NCBI GenBank assembly: GCA_032089155.1
Contig: DAMDEV010000138.1
Location: 1 to 6,660, forward strand
DNA: 6,660 nt
Direction: 5' to 3'
DNA from: Faucicola sp032089155
GTDB lineage: Bacteria; Pseudomonadota; Gammaproteobacteria; Pseudomonadales; Moraxellaceae
Shown: positions 1-5,332 of the stretch, one piece after another
How the letters are laid out: every line of letters begins with the position of its first letter
How positions within the stretch are numbered: position 1 is the stretch's first letter
Notes under the pieces: generated by a model
Told to the model about the DNA's origin: nothing
The model's input: only the letters and a program-made list of their open reading frames with translations
Databases searched by the model: none
Translations under genes and position numbers: made by a program

Positions 1-52
1 TTGTCTGATGAAATCTACCAAGTATTTTTCTCCGTTGTTGACCACAGGGGTC

Positions 53-84
53 ACTTACGCAAAAGCTTAAATTTTTGCGTAAGT
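53..84. repeat. 12-bp perfect inverted repeat (hairpin)
   Basis: The arms ACTTACGCAAAA (53-64) and TTTTGCGTAAGT (73-84) are perfectly complementary around an 8-nt centre. As RNA this would form a stem-loop in either direction. No uridine run follows it, so a terminator role is not obvious. It could be the fused or terminal inverted repeats of an insertion sequence, because it lies just upstream of a short leftward reading frame that leaves the window at base 1. The structure is seen directly. Its role is unknown. Confidence 0.6.
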
Positions 85-121
85 CCTAATATACAAGTTA
101 TGGTTTAAATCAATACGATAG

Positions 122-189
122 TTTATTGCTTAAATGAGAAAGCCGTTACTGGGACTTCCCAGTAACGGCTTTCTCATTTAAGCAATAAA
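122..189. terminator. Long perfect palindrome behind arsC, probable bidirectional terminator
   Basis: Bases 122-154 are the exact reverse complement of 157-189: 33 paired bases with only CT (155-156) between the arms. The hairpin starts 14 bp beyond the arsC stop codon, which is where an ars operon terminator is expected. Its inner part has the form AAAGCC...GGCTTT, with A-rich and T-rich flanks as in rho-independent terminators working both ways. The outer arms are far longer and more perfect than a terminator needs. It may therefore have arisen by inverted duplication or be the scar of a mobile element. Terminator function is an inference from position and shape. Confidence 0.65.
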
Positions 190-203
190 AACAGGTGTTT
201 TGA

Positions 204-614
204 CTAAATTGTCGGCTCAATTTTTTCCCCATCTTCTTTGATAAAGGTTTTGGTTAAGGGCGTATCAATAAAATCTAGTACAACTTCGGAAGGACGGCAC
301 AGCTTAACGCCTTTATCACTCACAACGATTGGACGATTGATTAGAAGTGGTTCAGCTAACATAGCTTGAATAAGGTCATCATCAGTCAAACTAAGGTCAT
401 CTAGCCTATGTTCAGCGTAAGGCGGCACATTTACACGCAGTAATTGTCTTGGGGTAATACCCATTTTGGTAATTAAATCACGAAGGGTTGCTTCATCAGG
501 TGGGTTATCCAAATACTGAATAACAGAGGGCTCAATGCCTTGATGTTTGATAAGAGCAAGCGTGTTGCGTGATGTGCCACAGTTAGGGTTGTGGTAAATT
601 GTGATATTTTGCAT
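204..614 (-). CDS. arsC: Arsenate reductase, glutaredoxin-dependent
   Basis: A 136-residue cytoplasmic enzyme of the R773/E. coli ArsC type (usual length about 140), which reduces arsenate to arsenite using glutaredoxin and glutathione. The residues known to matter in this family fall at the family positions: His8 and the catalytic Cys12 in HNPNCGTSRN, then Arg60, Arg94 (in NRPIV) and Arg107 (in LCRP). The protein looks complete and functional. The ATG at 614 is preceded by a good Shine-Dalgarno, AAGGAA, at 620-625. The gene follows arsB by 25 bp on the same strand, so it is the second gene of an arsBC operon under ArsR control. The product feeds arsenite to ArsB for export. The identification is firm. 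The thioredoxin-linked Gram-positive ArsC is unrelated in sequence and is not a candidate. Confidence 0.96.
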   Translation of the reverse strand: MQNITIYHNPNCGTSRNTLALIKHQGIEPSVIQYLDNPPDEATLRDLITKMGITPRQLLRVNVPPYAEHRLDDLSLTDDDLIQAMLAEPLLINRPIVVSDKGVKLCRPSEVVLDFIDTPLTKTFIKEDGEKIEPTI

Positions 615-619
615 ACTTG

Positions 620-625
620 TTCCTT
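620..625 (-). promoter_or_regulatory. arsC ribosome binding site
   Basis: On the minus strand AAGGAA lies 5 bases before the arsC ATG, inside the 25-bp arsB-arsC gap. It is a stronger site than those of arsB or arsR, so arsC should be translated independently of arsB. Confidence 0.7.
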
Positions 626-639
626 TTTAAGTTTTAAAA

Positions 640-1932
640 TTATTGAATTATTGGCAACCAAATTGCCAATGCAACCAATGTAGCCACCAATACAGGCAAG
701 GTTAAAATAATACCGACTTTAATATAATAGCCCCAACTCACCGTAATATTTTTACTGGCTAAAACGTGCAACCATAATAAAGTAGCGAGTGAGCCAATCG
801 GGGTAATTTTCGTGCCTAAATCACAGCCTATTACATTGGCGTAAATCATGGCTTGCTTTATCATGGGGTCATGGATAATCGCCTCATCAATCGCTAAAGC
901 TTGAATTAGCACCGTTGGCATATTATTCATTACAGATGAAAGCCCTGCCGATAATAACCCTGTTCCTACTGTAGCTGTCATCATGCCATGATTAGCGAGT
1001 TGGCTTAACTCATGAGCTAAATAATCGGTCAGCCCTGCATTTTTTAAACCATACACCACCAAATACATACCCAATGAAAATATCACCACTTGCCACGGGG
1101 CATTTTTGACAATTGGCAGCACCGTTATTTTTTTACCCATTTTCGCTACCACAACCAACACCAACGCTCCAACCCCTGCAATGAAGCTAATGGGTACACC
1201 TATAGGCTCAAGCACAAAAAAACCCAACAAAAGTAACGCCAACACCACCCAACCCATGATAAAGGTATTTTTATCCACGATAGCCGATTGGGAGCTTTCA
1301 ATTAAATCCAAAGCATAAACCGTAGGAATGTCTTTATGATAAAACCCATACAATACCAATAATGAGGTGACAACCGCTACCACGTTTACTGGTATCATCA
1401 CTTTGGCATAATCGGTAAAAGGGATTTTAAAAAAGTCAGCCGACACAATATTTACCAAATTAGACACCACGAGCGGAATACTGGCGGTATCGGCGATAAA
1501 CCCTGCTGTCATAATAAAAGCAAGGGTAGTCGCAGGGGAAAAGCGTAACGTGGTTAAAATCGCAATCACAATGGGTGTTAATATCAAAGCCACGCCATCA
1601 TTGGCAAACAATGCCGATACCACCGCCCCAAGTAGCACAATAAACGCAAACAACCGATTACCGCTACCTTTTGCTAATATTGCAACGTGCAAGGCGATAT
1701 AGCGAAAAAAGCCTGCTTCATCAAGTAACAGACTAATAATGATAATGGCAATAAAGGCAAAGGTAGCGTTCCAAACAATATTCCACACTATAGGAATATC
1801 GGCAACCGTTATTACCCCTAATAGCAAAGCTATCCCAGCCCCGATACTGGCCGTCCAACCGATGCCCAAGCCTTTAGGTTGCCATATTACAAATATCAAA
1901 GTCACTAGAAAGATGAGTAATGCGGTAATCAT
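640..1932 (-). CDS. arsB: Arsenite/antimonite efflux permease ArsB
   Basis: A 430-residue inner-membrane protein that is hydrophobic throughout and consistent with the 12 membrane segments of the ArsB family. It expels arsenite and antimonite, alone by proton motive force or with an ArsA ATPase where one exists. No arsA is visible here. The sequence follows E. coli ArsB (429 residues) nearly end to end. Recognisable stretches are WQPKGLGIGW near the N-terminus, VWNIVWNATFAFIAIIIISL, LFANDGVALILTPIVIA, GFIADTASIPLVVSNLVNIV, SSVMNNMPTVL and YANVIGCDLGTKITPIGSLA. These motifs separate it from the Acr3 type of pump. The start at 1932 gives the normal N-terminus, and AGG lies 6-7 bases upstream. 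It is the first gene of the operon, divergent from arsR. Confidence 0.96.
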   Translation of the reverse strand: MITALLIFLVTLIFVIWQPKGLGIGWTASIGAGIALLLGVITVADIPIVWNIVWNATFAFIAIIIISLLLDEAGFFRYIALHVAILAKGSGNRLFAFIVLLGAVVSALFANDGVALILTPIVIAILTTLRFSPATTLAFIMTAGFIADTASIPLVVSNLVNIVSADFFKIPFTDYAKVMIPVNVVAVVTSLLVLYGFYHKDIPTVYALDLIESSQSAIVDKNTFIMGWVVLALLLLGFFVLEPIGVPISFIAGVGALVLVVVAKMGKKITVLPIVKNAPWQVVIFSLGMYLVVYGLKNAGLTDYLAHELSQLANHGMMTATVGTGLLSAGLSSVMNNMPTVLIQALAIDEAIIHDPMIKQAMIYANVIGCDLGTKITPIGSLATLLWLHVLASKNITVSWGYYIKVGIILTLPVLVATLVALAIWLPIIQ

Positions 1933-1975
1933 TGACTGCCTATAGAAACCTGTTAAAATTGAGCTATACTATAAT
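1932..1975 (+). promoter_or_regulatory. Candidate arsR promoter region
   Basis: Two rightward options are visible. One is TTGACT (1932-1937) with TAAAAT (1954-1959), spacing 16. The other is a consensus -10 TATAAT (1970-1975) without a good -35. Both would give a short leader before the arsR ATG at 2000. They overlap or face the arsBC promoter, so the two transcripts start from the same 67-bp gap. Sequence alone does not decide between them. Confidence 0.35.
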
Positions 1976-1996
1976 CTATATATTTGGATATGTAAA
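1968..1996 (-). promoter_or_regulatory. Candidate arsBC promoter
   Basis: Read leftward, TTTACA (1991-1996) and TATAGT (1968-1973) are separated by exactly 17 bp, which is a good sigma-70 arrangement. The start of transcription would fall about 30 bp before the arsB ATG. The -35 box sits inside the AT-rich dyad at 1978-2001, which suits repression by ArsR. It is predicted from sequence only. Confidence 0.55.
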
Positions 1997-2001
1997 TATA
2001 T
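1978..2001. promoter_or_regulatory. Candidate ArsR operator (8-bp dyad)
   Basis: ATATATTT (1978-1985) and AAATATAT (1994-2001) form a perfect inverted repeat with an 8-bp spacer. It covers the arsBC -35 box and reaches into the arsR ATG. ArsR-family dimers bind AT-rich imperfect dyads at such places, so this is the best operator candidate in the gap. The high A+T content makes chance dyads likely here, so the call is tentative. Confidence 0.4.
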
Positions 2002-2266
2002 GAATAAAACAGAATTTCTCAAGGCGTTAAGCGACCCCACCAGATTAAAAATTGTGCAACTACTTAATCAGAAGCAAGCGTTATGCGTGTGTGACATCAT
2101 CAGCGAGTTAGACCAACCACAGCCAACTATCTCACGGCATTTAAACCAATTAAAGCAAATCGGTATTTTAGAAAGTGAGCGTAAAGGCACTTGGATTTGG
2201 TATTCGATTAGTCAAGAGTTACCAAGTTGGGGCAAAGCGGTAATTGGTGCATTGGAATTAAATTAA
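2000..2266 (+). CDS. arsR: Arsenic-responsive repressor, ArsR/SmtB family
   Basis: An 88-residue winged-helix repressor expected to bind the divergent ars promoter as a dimer and release it on binding arsenite or antimonite. FLKALSDPTRLKIVQLL is the typical N-terminal helix pair. LCVCDI (Cys29, Cys31) is the metalloid-binding motif at the start of the recognition-helix region, and QPQPTISRHLNQLKQIGIL is the helix-turn-helix. The third cysteine of the R773 protein (ELCVCDLC) is replaced by Ile34. Two cysteines are generally enough for induction. The protein is shorter than the roughly 117-residue plasmid ArsR and stops soon after the wing. The IS481 remnant begins within a few bases of its stop codon, so the C-terminus may have been trimmed. 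The Shine-Dalgarno (GGAT, 11 bp from ATG) is weak. Confidence 0.92.
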   Translation: MNKTEFLKALSDPTRLKIVQLLNQKQALCVCDIISELDQPQPTISRHLNQLKQIGILESERKGTWIWYSISQELPSWGKAVIGALELN

Positions 2267-2267
2267 A

Positions 2268-2680
2268 TGTATGATTCATAGAGATCGTTTCAATTTGGCT
2301 ATCTCTAAATCCCCTTTATAATGGGCATTTTGAATGCGTTCGTCCGATGGGTTATATTGGTTTTGCACCTCATCAGAAAAAGGCGTTTCCTCGCTTAATT
2401 CAAAATACCTCTCCATGGGTGTTTTTCCCTTCAAAGCTGAATGTGGTCTTAGCCAATTATAGTAATGCTGCCATTCAGCCAATTGGTCCTAAAGGTTTTC
2501 GGACGTGATATCTACGGTTGCATAGAATTCAGTTTTATCAGTCTTTTGAGAACGCTCAACTTTACCATTGAGATGTGGCGACCCTGGTTTATTGGGTCTA
2601 AATTTGATGCCATACTCCATCATTTTCTTCTGAACCTTTTCAGCAAAGAATTCAAGTCCACGATCGGTTTCTAAATAAGG
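2268..2680 (-). mobile_element. IS481-family remnant
   Basis: This is what is left of an insertion sequence of the IS481 family: only the 3' portion of its transposase and possibly one end. TGT at 2268-2270 could be the terminal bases, since IS481 ends usually begin TGT. That boundary is an inference. The other end is missing: transposase similarity stops abruptly at 2680 and different sequence follows. The element cannot move by itself. Confidence 0.7.
2276..2680 (-). pseudogene. IS481-type transposase, 5'-truncated with in-frame stop
   Basis: Reading leftward from 2680 gives 63 codons containing ETDRGLEFF, KFRPNKPGSPHLNGKVERSQ and KTDKTEFYATVD, then a TAG at 2489-2491. The same frame continues with QLAEWQHYYNWLRPHSALK and ends at a TGA at 2276-2278. 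The Asp of TDRG and the Glu of KVERSQ have 35 residues between them, the D35E spacing of IS481 and IS3 integrase-like cores. The first catalytic Asp and the N-terminal helix-turn-helix are missing. The TAG fits a single substitution in a Gln or Glu codon before DQLAEWQ. It is dead on two counts: truncation and nonsense. The family call is confident from the motifs. Confidence 0.85.
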
Positions 2681-2753
2681 CTATGTCTGAGCTGTTTTAT
2701 TTTAGGGGAGAGTTACAAGTGGGGGTCAAAATCTACTTGCTCAAAAATTAACC

Positions 2754-2813
2754 AAGGCACAATTTGGGCACAAGATGGGCACACAAGATTTTTAAGCGAT
2801 TTTTCTGTGCCCA
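2754..2813. repeat. Phased GGCAC repeats, candidate integrase arm sites
   Basis: GGCAC occurs at 2756, 2767 and 2778, exactly 11 bp apart. The last two are in the longer forms TGGGCACAAGA (2765-2775) and TGGGCACACAAGA (2776-2788). An inverted copy TGTGCCCA lies at 2806-2813. Clusters of short direct repeats one helical turn apart, beside a tRNA 3' end, are typical arm-type binding sites of tyrosine integrases. The tRNA-Val fragment is about 105 bp away. The repeats are seen. The arm-site role is an inference, and no integrase gene is present in the window. Confidence 0.5.
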
Positions 2814-2883
2814 AAATCACAAAAGTGGTCAAAATTTCAAATCTCGAAAAACCACGTAAACACTTGATATCACTGCAATAAAT

Positions 2884-2911
2884 AAGCCCCAATCAATCGA
2901 CTGGGGCTTTT
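2884..2911. terminator. Rho-independent terminator next to the tRNA fragment
   Basis: AAGCCCCA (2884-2891) pairs with TGGGGCTT (2902-2909) around a 10-nt loop. T residues follow on the plus strand and ATTTATT on the minus strand, so it could work in both directions. It lies 8 bp beyond the CCA end of the tRNA-Val fragment and is most simply the original terminator of that tRNA gene. Confidence 0.7.
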
Positions 2912-2917
2912 GGAATA

Positions 2918-2965
2918 TGGTAGGCATAATCTGACTCGAACAGACGACCCCCACCATGTCAAGGT
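2918..2965 (-). other. 3' fragment of tRNA-Val(GAC), probable attachment-site scar
   Basis: Read leftward this is the 3' part of a tRNA. It starts in the 5' anticodon stem (ACC), then has the loop TTGACAT with anticodon GAC, the stem GGTGG, the variable loop GGGTC, the T arm (GTCTG, TTCGAGT, CAGAT), the acceptor strand TATGCCT, the discriminator A and an encoded CCA. Beyond 2965 the match stops: the 5' anticodon stem would need GG next but TT is found, and no D arm or 5' acceptor strand follows. It cannot make a tRNA. Integrases that use tRNA genes usually cross over within the anticodon-to-CCA half and leave such a copy at one element boundary. The tRNA identity is confident. The att role is an inference. 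Confidence 0.8.
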
Positions 2966-3201
2966 TTGCCACGATTCGAATCTTATTTTATCTTAATGTA
3001 CTCTAATATATATTTTCTTTAATATCAATGATTAATGATACTTAATTCCTTTATCAATTTAAATGATTTAAAGTATACTAGAAATTTACGGGCACGAAAA
3101 AAATTCAAAAATTATAATTTTTTTACCCCCCACCCTTTCACTTCATTTAAGAAAAATAACGTAATTCTCCAAAATTTTATTAACATATATTAAATTATTT
3201 T
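2966..3201. other. AT-rich gene-free stretch
   Basis: No convincing gene is seen in this strongly AT-rich segment. It contains a 10-bp palindrome GATTCGAATC (2973-2982) just beyond the tRNA fragment, which could belong to the recombination site, and a pyrimidine-rich patch near 3120-3150. It looks like the degenerate edge of a mobile element. Confidence 0.4.
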
Positions 3202-3330
3202 TTAATTTAAAATAAAATTAACGATAGTAATTGTTGCTCTCAATAATATATTCATGATTCTATCGAGAGTAATACCTTGCGGTGGAAATTTACCTTCATG
3301 GTAGTGGATAGCTTGGTCAAGATTAAGCAT
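3202..3330 (-). CDS. Small ORF of 42 codons, possible fic-type N-terminal remnant
   Basis: An ATG at 3330 opens a 42-residue frame starting MLNLDQAIHYHEGKFPPQG and ending at a TAA at 3202. The stretch AIHYHEGKFPP recalls the N-terminal region of some Fic-family proteins, where a similar YHxGxFPP segment precedes the adenylyltransferase domain. This is from memory and unverified. The second half, rich in Ile, Leu and Asn, looks like random translation of AT-rich DNA, as if the gene had been cut there. The ORF lies 116 bp downstream of the complete fic gene on the same strand. No Shine-Dalgarno is visible. It may be a decayed paralogue or not a gene at all. Confidence 0.3.
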   Translation of the reverse strand: MLNLDQAIHYHEGKFPPQGITLDRIMNILLRATITIVNFILN

Positions 3331-3340
3331 TGTGATTATG

Positions 3341-3444
3341 TTGTAAATCACTTTTTAAGAATTTTGATTGACAAAGAAAGTTATCACTTATGAATGATTG
3401 ACAAAATAGCTTGTAAATCATATTGAGCGATTTTTGATTGACAA
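3341..3444. repeat. Interspersed 10-bp direct and inverted repeats downstream of fic
   Basis: TGATTGACAA occurs at 3365-3374, 3395-3404 and 3435-3444. TTGTAAATCA, its reverse complement with one mismatch, occurs at 3341-3350 and 3411-3420. The pairs at 3341-3374 and 3411-3444 form two 34-bp units exactly 70 bp apart, with 27 of 34 positions identical. The last copy ends 2 bp before the fic stop codon. In the fic transcript the boxes could fold into alternative stem-loops, so a terminator, mRNA-stability element, protein-binding array or element end are all possible. Confidence 0.6.
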
Positions 3445-3446
3445 GG

Positions 3447-5039
3447 CTAGTTTTTAAAAGCTTTCGTAACTGCTTTAAATAGCTGTTGCCATAATGTATC
3501 ATCTGCTAAAAAACGCATTTCTTTCACCAGTTTTTGGCTTCGTTCACCCTGATTGTCCCTGATGCTACGGATGATTCTATCGGCATAATCATTTGGCATA
3601 TCCATCAGCTCTTTTATCGCATCACGTGCTTGATTGTGTTGATACAAATAATGGCTTTCTTGATATAAATCATCTTGAATGACACGGGATACAAGCTTGG
3701 CTAAATACAGCACGTGCGGCGTCAAATCCAAAAAACGCCAAATCGGCAATGCATTGTCAACATTACCCAAGTGCAAGTTAGACTTGATACCATCTTCAAA
3801 GATTTGCGTGGTCTCAAATTGATATTCACCGATCAATTGTGCCATTAGCGGCTTAGAGACGGTATCTAGTATTTTGTCATAATCACGGCGATGTTGTGTG
3901 CTGTCACTGATGGCAGATGAAATCGGCAAAATCATCGGTTCACTTAATATTCCATCTCGGTATAGTAAATCATTGACTAAAAACCGATGCACTCGGCCAT
4001 TACCATCGGCTAATGGATGAATATACACAAAGGCAAAACTTAACACCGCTGCTCGCATAATAGAAGGTTGCCCTTGCGTAACATCAAAAAAGCTCTGTAA
4101 CCCTGGCAACATGTTGACAACTTGCTCAAAAGGCGGCGCAATGTAGTGGACTATTGGGGTAAAGGTGCGCTGCTCGATCTGTCCAATAAATACTGGAGAC
4201 TTTCGAATTCCCAATTGCGGTAATGCGGTCTTCTCGCCTAAAATTGCCTGTTGTAACTGCGTTAATTCACTATCGGTTATAGGTAGGTCGCCTTTTCCCG
4301 TCCGCTGAGCGATCACTTGGGCAAAGCGCTCAATGCGTTTGGTCTGTTTACCCTCCCCTTCAATTATAAAACTGGCTTTACTTTCCCGTAAAGTTAACCA
4401 TACTGCTGAGCGTAATAGTAAATCTTCACCAAATTCATGATTAAGCGACTGCAGCATTTGTACGATATCAAGTTGTGCAGCTTGTTCAACTTGCGTGGTT
4501 TTTACCACCATTGGGCAAAAATCTGGCGTACCTGCCAAATTATTATTAATACGCCAACGACTATTTTTAGTGACTTTATCGGGCGATGCGGTGACTACCT
4601 TAGCATCATCTAGCGCATCAACATAGTTGCCACTAATATTGGCAGTAATGGTTAAAGTATTCCCCGTAAACCATTCGTATAAAAAGCCTGCACGTCTGGC
4701 ATATTGTCCGGTGGGCTCATTAGTTATCCAGTCAACCAATAGAGAACCATCGACTTGATGAAATAGTCGATACATTAGCTCATAGTGCGGAATTTCATGA
4801 CGTAGATAAAATTGCAAATGAGCGATCACAGTGTCAGCTGGTTGTTTGCTAAACTGATAAACTTCTTCTCTAAAATCATCTTCTAGATGGCTTTCTCGGC
4901 GCCCCCCTAGACGGCTTACTAAATACAATGGGAACGCCAACTTAATGTTAAAATATTGAATAAGCCAGACTGCGCCAATTGGATTTTTGATCGAATGATA
5001 CGATTCTTTAAGAAAACGCATAACTAACCATTGCAACAT
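3447..5039 (-). CDS. Fic-domain protein (probable AMP-transferase or toxin)
   Basis: A 530-residue protein with an intact Fic motif HPLADGNGRVHR at 341-352 (catalytic His341, with Asp345, Asn347, Arg349 and Arg352). Fic enzymes transfer AMP or related groups from nucleotides to hydroxyls of target proteins. Many are toxins or effectors. SFIIEG at 223-228 matches the inhibitory (S/T)xxxE(G/N) motif, with Glu227 as the candidate blocking residue. It lies before the Fic core, as in class II enzymes that restrain themselves. Residues 60-120 and the region after about 430 are unrecognised flanking domains. The C-terminal part is charged and helical in look. No signal peptide is seen, so it is probably cytoplasmic. 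The ATG at 5039 lacks a clear Shine-Dalgarno. Met7 (5021) is an alternative, and an in-frame stop lies about 33 bp upstream of 5039. It is divergent from the XRE regulator gene. The target is unknown. Confidence 0.88.
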   Translation of the reverse strand: MLQWLVMRFLKESYHSIKNPIGAVWLIQYFNIKLAFPLYLVSRLGGRRESHLEDDFREEVYQFSKQPADTVIAHLQFYLRHEIPHYELMYRLFHQVDGSLLVDWITNEPTGQYARRAGFLYEWFTGNTLTITANISGNYVDALDDAKVVTASPDKVTKNSRWRINNNLAGTPDFCPMVVKTTQVEQAAQLDIVQMLQSLNHEFGEDLLLRSAVWLTLRESKASFIIEGEGKQTKRIERFAQVIAQRTGKGDLPITDSELTQLQQAILGEKTALPQLGIRKSPVFIGQIEQRTFTPIVHYIAPPFEQVVNMLPGLQSFFDVTQGQPSIMRAAVLSFAFVYIHPLADGNGRVHRFLVNDLLYRDGILSEPMILPISSAISDSTQHRRDYDKILDTVSKPLMAQLIGEYQFETTQIFEDGIKSNLHLGNVDNALPIWRFLDLTPHVLYLAKLVSRVIQDDLYQESHYLYQHNQARDAIKELMDMPNDYADRIIRSIRDNQGERSQKLVKEMRFLADDTLWQQLFKAVTKAFKN

Positions 5040-5332
5040 AGTATTTATTTAAAAAGGATTGTGCATAAAATTAGTAAAAAATGCAACAAAATAGATATTT
5101 CAAAAAATTATGCAACAAAATAATTTTATTTTTATATTTTGTATCGATTAAATTACAGGCATTTGTACTATTAATCCCTTCTTAATATTATTTTGCTTGC
5201 ATGACGGTATACTCCTAAATATTGAAGCCTCCCATGCTCCCAGTTCATATTAATAATTCATAATTGAATGATTAAATGTTAAAATAGCCATTAAAATATC
5301 AAAAATGAATAATTACGAGATAGTAACTTAGT
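5040..5332. promoter_or_regulatory. Divergent fic/xre intergenic region
   Basis: These 293 bp of AT-rich DNA separate two divergent genes and must hold both promoters. For fic, reading leftward, TTGCAT followed after 16 bp by TATTTT is a candidate -35/-10 pair overlapping the ATGCAACAAAATA repeats. For xre, several TAAAAT-like -10 boxes lie near 5270-5300, but none has a convincing -35. No ORF is supported here. Confidence 0.4.
5081..5122. repeat. Paired ATGCAACAAAATA boxes upstream of fic, candidate operators
   Basis: ATGCAACAAAATA is present exactly at 5081-5093 and 5110-5122, 29 bp apart centre to centre. A third, inverted and one base longer version (ATGCAAGCAAAATAAT read leftward) lies near 5188-5203. 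Their position 40-80 bp before the fic start makes them good candidates for binding by the neighbouring XRE protein. The repeats are seen. The binding role is an inference. Confidence 0.5.

Noticed and set aside
1..54. Leftward frame of 18 codons starting at a GTG (residues VTPVVNNGEKYLVDFIRQ) and running off the left edge
   Set aside because: Too short to recognise. No Shine-Dalgarno or family motif was seen, and plus-strand frames are also open across this short stretch.
473..661. 62-codon minus-strand frame overlapping arsC
   Set aside because: It lies in another frame of the well-supported arsC and the end of arsB, and has no recognisable features.
1106..1945. Two plus-strand frames opposite arsB
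   Set aside because: Antisense shadows of arsB. Their Thr/Pro/Ile-rich composition is what the complement of membrane-protein codons gives.
2465..2674. 69-codon plus-strand frame
   Set aside because: It is the antisense of the IS481 transposase remnant, whose minus-strand reading carries clear motifs.
2971..2984. A second tRNA T-arm suggested by GATTCGAATC
   Set aside because: The flanking bases do not form a T stem or an acceptor. It is just a 10-bp palindrome.
2918..2990. A complete functional tRNA-Val gene
   Set aside because: The 5' half (acceptor strand, D arm and part of the anticodon stem) is absent beyond 2965.
3341..3444. CRISPR array
   Set aside because: The repeats are only about 10 bp, alternate in orientation and have uneven spacers. 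No cas genes are present.
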